Shown here: piece after piece, positions 57,585-64,000 of the stretch | Position numbering within the stretch: the stretch's first letter is position 1 | Layout: each line of letters opens with the position of its first letter | NCBI RefSeq assembly: GCF_035653575.1 | Contig: NZ_DASRBQ010000027.1 | Span: 27,287-91,286, forward strand | Reading direction: 5' to 3' | DNA length: 64,000 nt | Origin: Actinocrinis sp035653575 | GTDB taxonomy: Bacteria; Actinomycetota; Actinomycetes; Streptomycetales; Catenulisporaceae | Program-made: the position numbers and the translations under genes | Notes under the pieces: model-generated | The model's database searches: none | The model's input: the letters and a program-made list of their open reading frames with translations, nothing else | What the model was told of the DNA's origin: nothing

Positions 57585-58747
57585 GCTCCCCACCCCGCCT
57601 GCGTGCCGCCGACGCGCTGCTCGACGATCTGCTCCCGCCAGCCGGAAGCCCGGTAGGCCGCGACCGGAGCCGGGTCGAGCCCTTGCTCCTCGCGCAGCTC
57701 AGCCAGCAACGGGCGCACATCCGTGTCGTACGCGTCCATCAACACCTCATAGGCGCCGAGCACGTCGCCCGCCTGCTGCGCCGTCTGCAGCGCGTCCACG
57801 TCGACCAGCAGCGCCTTGGCCACTGCTTCCTGCACGTTCATCACCGAGCGGATCACCGCCGGGATCTTCTCCTCGATGTTGTGGCACTGATCGAGCATGA
57901 ACGCCACATTCGCGTCCGGCTCCAACCCGCCGCCGCGCGCCACCTCGTGCACGATCCGGAACAGCTGGAACGGGTCCGCCGCGCCGGCCATCAGGTCGTC
58001 GTCGGCGTAGAAGCGGGAGTTCAGATCGAACGCGCCCAGCTTCCGCTCGCGCAGCAGGAACGCCACGATGAACTCGATGTTGGTGCCCGGCGCGTGGTGC
58101 CCCGTATCCACGACCACTGATGCCTTCTCGCCGAGCTTGAGCGTGTGGGCGTAGGCAGTTCCCCAGTCCGGCACGTCGGTGTGGTAGAAGGCCGGCTCGA
58201 ACAGCTTGTACTCCAGCACCATCCGCTGCCCGTCCCCAAGCCGCTCGTACACGGCGGTCAGCGCCTCGAACAGCCGGTCTTGGCGCGCCGCGATGTCATC
58301 CTGACCTGGATAGTTCGTGCCGTCCGCGAACCACAGCTTGAGCGCGGAGGAGCCGGTGGCGTCCATCACGTCCACACAGTCCAGCAGGTGCCGCAAGGCT
58401 TTGCGGCGCACCTTCGGGTCCGGATGGCAGACGCTGCCGAGCTTGTAGTCCTCGTCCTGGAAGGTGTTCGAGTTGATCATCCCGATGCGCAGGCCCAGCG
58501 AGGCGGCGTGATCGGCGAGCTTGCCGTAGTCCTCCACCCGGTCCCACGGGATGTGCAGCGACACGGTCGGCGCGGCCCCGGTGTACCGGTGCACCTGCGC
58601 CGCGTCCGCGAGCTTCTCGAACGGATCGCGCGGCACCCCCGGCTGCGGAAAGACCCGGAAGCGGGTCCCCGAGTTGCCGAACGCCCACGACGGCAGCTCG
58701 ATTTGCAGCGCGGCCAGCCGCGCCTTGACCGTCGACCGGTCACCCAT
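57581..58747 (-). CDS. rhaI: L-rhamnose isomerase (RhaI type)
   Basis: A 388-residue TIM-barrel isomerase of the xylose-isomerase-like RhaI family, not the E. coli RhaA type. SLHIPWDRVEDYGKLADHAASLGLRIGMINSNTFQDEDYKLGSVCHPDPKVRR, KLWFADGTNYPGQDD, VLEYKLFEPAFYHTDVPDWGTAY, VVVDTGHHAPGTNIEFIVAFLL and FDLNSRFYADDDL give the metal ligands. It converts L-rhamnose to L-rhamnulose. ATG 58747, with AGGGTGA upstream, is chosen; the frame to 58828 would start in the operator. It is the first gene of the rha-lut operon. Confidence 0.93.
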   Translation of the reverse strand: MGDRSTVKARLAALQIELPSWAFGNSGTRFRVFPQPGVPRDPFEKLADAAQVHRYTGAAPTVSLHIPWDRVEDYGKLADHAASLGLRIGMINSNTFQDEDYKLGSVCHPDPKVRRKALRHLLDCVDVMDATGSSALKLWFADGTNYPGQDDIAARQDRLFEALTAVYERLGDGQRMVLEYKLFEPAFYHTDVPDWGTAYAHTLKLGEKASVVVDTGHHAPGTNIEFIVAFLLRERKLGAFDLNSRFYADDDLMAGAADPFQLFRIVHEVARGGGLEPDANVAFMLDQCHNIEEKIPAVIRSVMNVQEAVAKALLVDVDALQTAQQAGDVLGAYEVLMDAYDTDVRPLLAELREEQGLDPAPVAAYRASGWREQIVEQRVGGTQAGWGA

Positions 58748-58827
58748 CACCGTCACCCTGCCCTGTCGCCGAAAGCCGCCCGGTGCGCATCGGGGGTCGC
58801 GAAGGCCGCGATTGCGCCGCGCTTGCA

Positions 58828-58839
58828 TGAATCGTTTCA
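58828..58839. promoter_or_regulatory. LacI-type operator of the rha-lut operon
   Basis: TGAATCGTTTCA differs by one base from the palindrome TGAAACGTTTCA. It lies 81 bases upstream of rhaI. A near-identical site precedes the ABC importer genes. Confidence 0.65.
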
Positions 58840-59021
58840 GTGACGCAACCTAGATCCAGTGCCCGAGCCTGTCAAGGAGCCGCGGGCCGACTACGGGGCC
58901 TCTTTCGCTTTGACCCTTTCAAAAGGCCGGTCCGGTCCGGGTCCGGCCCTACCATGTGAGCGGACGCGACCCGCCGGACGCGGGCGCGCGCATGAGCTGG
59001 ACGACCTGGTGAGGAGCTGCC

Positions 59022-60047
59022 TTGGCGCGCATGGTGGGCATCAAGGACGTCGCGCGGCAGGCCGGCGTGTCGGTCGGCACGGTCTCCAACGTGATCAACC
59101 GGCCCGACCTGGTCTCCGAGCAGACTCGAGCGCGAGTGCAGGCCGCCATCGACCTGCTCGGCTTCGTGCGCAGCGAGTCGGCAAGGCAGCTGCGGGCCGG
59201 GCGCAGCCGGATCGTGGCGATGCTCGTGCTCGACATGGCCAACCCGTTCTTCGTGCAGGTGGCCAGGGGCGCCGAGCGCGAGGCGCGGGCCGCGGGCCTC
59301 GGGGTGATGCTGTGCAACAGCGCGCAGGACCCGTCCGAGGAGGCCGAGTACCTGTCCCTGTTCGCCGAGCAGCGGGTGCGCGGCGTGCTCGTCACGCCGG
59401 CCGACCCGACCGGGGCGAACCTCGCCGCCTTCCGCCGCCGCGAGATCCCGTTCGTGCTGGTGGACCGCTCCGCGCCGGTGGGGGAGTGCTGCTCGGTCTC
59501 GGTGGACGACGTCGCCGGCGGCCACCTCGCGGCCGACCACCTGCTGGACAAGGGCCATACCGCGCTGACCTACGTGAGCGGACCGATGCACCTCGCGCAG
59601 TGCCGCGACCGGCGCACCGGAGCGCTGGCCGCCTTGAAAGACCGCGAGCTGCCCGAGGACGCGCTCACGCACATTGAGGTGCCCAGGCTCGACGTAGACG
59701 CCGGCCGCGAGGCGGGAGCGCGGCTGCTCGCCCTCTCCCGCCGCCCGACTGCCGTGTTCTGCGCGAACGACCTGCTCGCCTTCGGCGTACTCCAGGCCCT
59801 CTATGCCGCCGGAATCGCCGTACCTGAGGACGTCGCGCTCGTCGGGTACGACGACATCGAGTTCGCCGCGGCCGCTGCGGTACCGCTGACGTCGGTGCGT
59901 CAACCCGCCGTCGAAATGGGCCGTACCGCTGCGACGCTGCTGCTTGAGGAGACCGGCGACGACGCCGACGCGCACATCCACCAGCGCGTCGTCCTTCAGC
60001 CCGAGCTGGTCGCGCGCGAGTCCACCGGCCACCCTTCGCGTCCGTGA
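59022..60047 (+). CDS. LacI-family regulator of rhamnose genes
   Basis: A 341-residue LacI regulator. The HTH is VGIKDVARQAGVSVGTVSNVINRPDLVSEQTRARVQAAIDLLGF. The effector domain has IVAMLVLDMANPFFVQVARGAEREARAAGLGVMLCNS, AVFCANDLLAFGVLQALYAAGIAVPEDVALVGYDDIEFAAAAAVPLTSVRQP. It stands between two operons that both carry TGAAACG-like operators, so it is probably the rhamnose repressor, with rhamnulose or a derivative as inducer. TTG 59022 is chosen because GAGGAG lies six bases before it; ATG 59031 is too far. Confidence 0.9.
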   Translation: MARMVGIKDVARQAGVSVGTVSNVINRPDLVSEQTRARVQAAIDLLGFVRSESARQLRAGRSRIVAMLVLDMANPFFVQVARGAEREARAAGLGVMLCNSAQDPSEEAEYLSLFAEQRVRGVLVTPADPTGANLAAFRRREIPFVLVDRSAPVGECCSVSVDDVAGGHLAADHLLDKGHTALTYVSGPMHLAQCRDRRTGALAALKDRELPEDALTHIEVPRLDVDAGREAGARLLALSRRPTAVFCANDLLAFGVLQALYAAGIAVPEDVALVGYDDIEFAAAAAVPLTSVRQPAVEMGRTAATLLLEETGDDADAHIHQRVVLQPELVARESTGHPSRP

Positions 60048-60160
60048 GCCGCCAGTCCGGTGAGCCGATCGTCTGGTGAGCCGGGGGCGGCTGGTCCATA
60101 CGCCGACCTGCGCTGACACGCCCGTGATCGCATCGTGACCAACTGGGCCGCGCCCATCCC

Positions 60161-60216
60161 TTGACGGGCCCGTGAACCCGGTCTTACGTTGCTCGCACGT
60201 TGAATGAAACGTTTAA
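60161..60216 (+). promoter_or_regulatory. Promoter and operator of the rhamnose importer
   Basis: TTGACG (60161-60166) and TTACGT (60184-60189) are 17 bp apart. TGAAACGTTTAA (60205-60216), one base from the TGAAACGTTTCA palindrome, lies just past the likely start point. An alternative promoter TTGCTC (60189-60194), 17 bp, TTTAAA (60212-60217) would have the operator over its -10. Confidence 0.55.
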
Positions 60217-60268
60217 AGGCCGGAAACCCGCGGCAAGTCGCGCTCCAAGCGCCCAGGTGGAGATACGA

Positions 60269-61905
<1,637 letters not shown>

Positions 61906-61909
<4 letters not shown>

Positions 61910-62979
61910 GCTCGACTTCTGCGACGCCCAGGACCTCGCGGACGCTGGCCGCGGCGGAAGGCACCGCATCCGCGCCCGTGGCCGACACCGCGCCGCGCCG
62001 CCTGGTCGCCCTCATCGGCCGCGCCCGCCAGGCCGCGATCCTCGTCGTGCTGGTGCTGTTGCTGCTGGCCACCGAGCTGGACAACCACCGCTTCCTCAGC
62101 AGCCAGGGAATCAAGGACCTGCTGCTCGACGCGGCGATCCTGATGCTGGTCGCGGTCGGCCAGGCGGTCGTGGTCATCACCCGCAACGTGGACCTGTCCG
62201 TCGGCTCCGTGCTCGGCATCAGCGCCTTCGCCGCCGCAGACCTGCTGGCCGGCGGCGCGAACCCGGCCTGGGCGGTGGCCGCCGCGATCCTGCTCGGCGC
62301 GGGCTTCGGCCTGGTCAACGGCCTGCTGGTCAGCTTCGGTCAGGTGCCGGCCCTCGTCGTCACCCTCGGCATGCTCTACGTCGTGCGCGGCCTGGACTCC
62401 ATCTGGGTCGGTCCGCGCGAGATCACCTCGCAGAGCCTGCCCGCCGGCTACACCGACTTCGGGCACGGCGGCCTCGGCCCCATCCCGTACCTGGCGCTCA
62501 TCGCCGCCGCGGCGACCGTCGCCGTCGGCTACTACCTGGCCCGCTACCGTTCCGGCCGGGAGTTCTACGCGATCGGCTCGAACGCGCAGGCCGCGCGCCT
62601 GGCCGGAATCGGGCTGCGCAAGCGGGTCGTCGCAGCGTACATATTCGCCGGGGCGCTGGCCGGCCTGGCCGGAGCGCTGTACGTCGCCCGCTTCGCGTAT
62701 GTCGACGCGACCACAGGCGGCGGCTACGAACTGACCGTGATCAGCGCGGTCGTGGTCGGCGGCGTCGCGATGACCGGGGGAGTGGGCAGCGTGTACGGCG
62801 CGGCCCTCGGCGCCCTGCTGCTGACCTCGATCAACAGCGTGCTGCCGGCGCTGAATGTCAGCTCGGTCTGGGAGGAGGCGATCGACGGCTTCCTGCTCCT
62901 GGTCGCCATCGCCGTCGACCGGATCGTGGCGGGGCGCGTCACCAGCGCGCTGCGCGAGAGGAGCCCGCATCATGGCTGA
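61906..62979 (+). CDS. Sugar ABC importer permease 1 (rhamnose)
   Basis: A 357-residue permease of the RbsC/BPD_transp_2 family. A 35-residue hydrophilic tail precedes about eight to ten helices. VGQAVVVITRNVDLSVGSVLGISAF is the conserved helix with NVDLSVGS, FGQVPALVVTLGMLYVVRGL follows, and FYAIGSNAQAARLAGIGLRKRVV is the EAA-like coupling loop, with GGGYELTVISAVVVGGVAMTGGVGSV after it. GTG 61906 overlaps the ATPase stop. It pairs with the second permease in a heterodimeric channel. Confidence 0.92.
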
Positions 62980-64000
62980 CCGTGGACTGTCCGCTACGGC
63001 CGCAGGCCCCGGCCTCGGGCCACGCAGGCGCGCCCTGCACCCGCGCTGGGACATCGCCGTCGCCGCGCTGCTGGTGCTGCTCGTGGCCTACGGCCTGAGC
63101 ACCGAGAGCACCTTCGGCAACACCCTGAACATCTCCTTCCTGCTCGGCAACACCACCACCATCGCGATCGTCGCCCTGCCGATGACGCTGCTGGTCGCCG
63201 CCGGGGAGGTGGACCTGTCCGTCGGCTCGATGGCGGGCCTGTCCGGGGCGCTGATGGGCGCGCTGTGGAACGCGAACTGGCCGATCCAGCTGATCATCCC
63301 GGTGTGCCTGCTGGTCGGCCTGGCCGGCGGCCTGCTCAACGGGCTGCTGGTCACCCGGCTCGGCCTGCCCTCGCTCGCGGTCACGATCGGCACCCTGGCC
63401 CTGTTCCGCGGCGTCGCGCAGATCGTGCTCGGCGCGAACGCGGTCTCCGACTTCCCGCAGAGCTACCTGGACTTCGGTACCGGGCGCATCGGCGGCACCG
63501 CGATCCCGAACATCTTCGTGCTCTACCTCGTGCTGCTGGCCGTCGCCGCGATCGTGCTGCACGCCACGCCGTTCGGCCGCAGGCTGTTCGCGATCGGCGC
63601 CAACCCCGAGGCGGCGTTCTTCGCCGGGGTGCGGGTCAAGCGCACCAAGCTGATCATGTTCGCCGTCACCGGGCTGGTCTCCGGCGGCGCCGGAGTGATC
63701 TGGGCGCTGCACTACACCAGCGCCCGCTACGACAACGCCACCGGCCTCGAACTGTCCGTGATCGCCGCGGTGCTGCTCGGCGGCATCGACTTCGACGGCG
63801 GGCGCGGCACGATCGGCGGCGCGGTAGCCGGAGTGTTCCTGCTGGGCACCGTGCAGAACCTGCTGAGCCTCAAGAGCGTCTCGGCCGACTCGCAGACCAT
63901 CGTCACCGGCCTGCTGCTGATCGCCTCGGTGCTCGGGCCGCGCGCCGGGCGGCAGATCTCCGAGGCGTTGCGCCGACGACGGGCCCGAACGCCCGCGGCC
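62972..64000 (+). CDS. Sugar ABC importer permease 2 (partial, cut by window end)
   Basis: At least 343 residues without a stop before the window edge. It is a second RbsC-type permease: TLLVAAGEVDLSVGSMAGLSGALMG, LGLPSLAVTIGTLALFRGVAQIVLG, LFAIGANPEAAFFAGVRVKRTKL and GLELSVIAAVLLGGIDFDGGRGTIGG. ATG 62972 overlaps the end of permease 1 by 8 bases, with GAGAGGAG in front. A substrate-binding lipoprotein gene, needed for import, is expected just downstream of the window. The basic ending RRRRARTPAA suggests the stop is near. Confidence 0.9.
   Translation, partial: MADRGLSATAAGPGLGPRRRALHPRWDIAVAALLVLLVAYGLSTESTFGNTLNISFLLGNTTTIAIVALPMTLLVAAGEVDLSVGSMAGLSGALMGALWNANWPIQLIIPVCLLVGLAGGLLNGLLVTRLGLPSLAVTIGTLALFRGVAQIVLGANAVSDFPQSYLDFGTGRIGGTAIPNIFVLYLVLLAVAAIVLHATPFGRRLFAIGANPEAAFFAGVRVKRTKLIMFAVTGLVSGGAGVIWALHYTSARYDNATGLELSVIAAVLLGGIDFDGGRGTIGGAVAGVFLLGTVQNLLSLKSVSADSQTIVTGLLLIASVLGPRAGRQISEALRRRRARTPAA

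Overview
The window comes from a very high-GC actinomycete. Supporting signs are GC-rich third positions, frequent GTG and TTG starts, ATGA/GTGA stop-start overlaps, probable leaderless promoters, a mycothiol-type maleylpyruvate isomerase-family enzyme, SARP and LAL regulators, an ECF factor with a SnoaL tail, and NlpC/P60 and DUF1876 proteins. A Streptomyces or Catenulisporales-like host is plausible, but no marker gene fixes the genus. No rRNA, tRNA, CRISPR array, transposase or integrase was seen.

Layout. 1-1755: 3' end of an unidentified gene, a NuoF-like flavo-iron-sulfur protein and a small ferredoxin, translationally coupled. 1837-10569: accessory genes (cupin, MFS exporter, hotdog thioesterase, MarR, GNAT, SMI1/KNR4, DUF1963, FlK-like thioesterase, LtrA, TetR diverging from a methyltransferase, DUF2218). 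10587-19239: envelope and ion-transport genes (Met/His-rich lipoprotein, NlpC/P60 hydrolase, DUF6153-like membrane protein, P2-type ATPase preceded by a strongly structured intergenic segment, lipoprotein polysaccharide deacetylase, SRPBCC protein, small membrane protein).

19893-23777 is a compact reactive-sulfur island: an OsmC-like protein diverges from DUF302, a CsoR/CstR-family repressor, an SQR-like flavoprotein, a TusE/DsrC-like sulfur carrier and a DsrE2-like protein. Three copies of a 6-4-6 palindrome of the CsoR/CstR type (ATACCC-N4-GGGTAT) lie in front of these units. The regulator has two cysteines 29 residues apart and lacks the copper-ligand histidine, which points to persulfide sensing. 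23821-25338 encodes a protein with three tandem XRE-like HTH modules. 25412-32416 looks like an energy-stress or hypoxia set: CBS-CBS-BON protein, a second P2-type ATPase, DUF1876, and split proton-translocating transhydrogenase pntAA-pntAB-pntB.

32458-48077 holds a LAL-type LuxR regulator diverging from a secreted protein, a methyltransferase, an ECF-cupin-SDR-SDR run, a DrrAB-like ABC exporter facing a SARP/NB-ARC regulator, and further redox enzymes. 48293-51217 holds a secreted GH5-X2-CBM46 glucanase diverging from a LacI regulator with a xylanase-type CGAAACTTTCG box between them.

51268-64000 is an almost complete L-rhamnose to pyruvate module. One overlapping six-gene operon (rhaI-rhaD-rhaB-lutA-lutB-lutC) isomerises rhamnose, phosphorylates and cleaves rhamnulose, oxidises lactaldehyde to L-lactate, and then oxidises lactate. 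Divergent to it are a LacI regulator (TTG start) and a sugar ABC importer (ATPase and two permeases, the last cut by the window edge). Matching TGAAACGTTTCA-like operators precede both transcription units. A sugar-binding protein and a rhamnose mutarotase are not in the window and may lie just beyond it.
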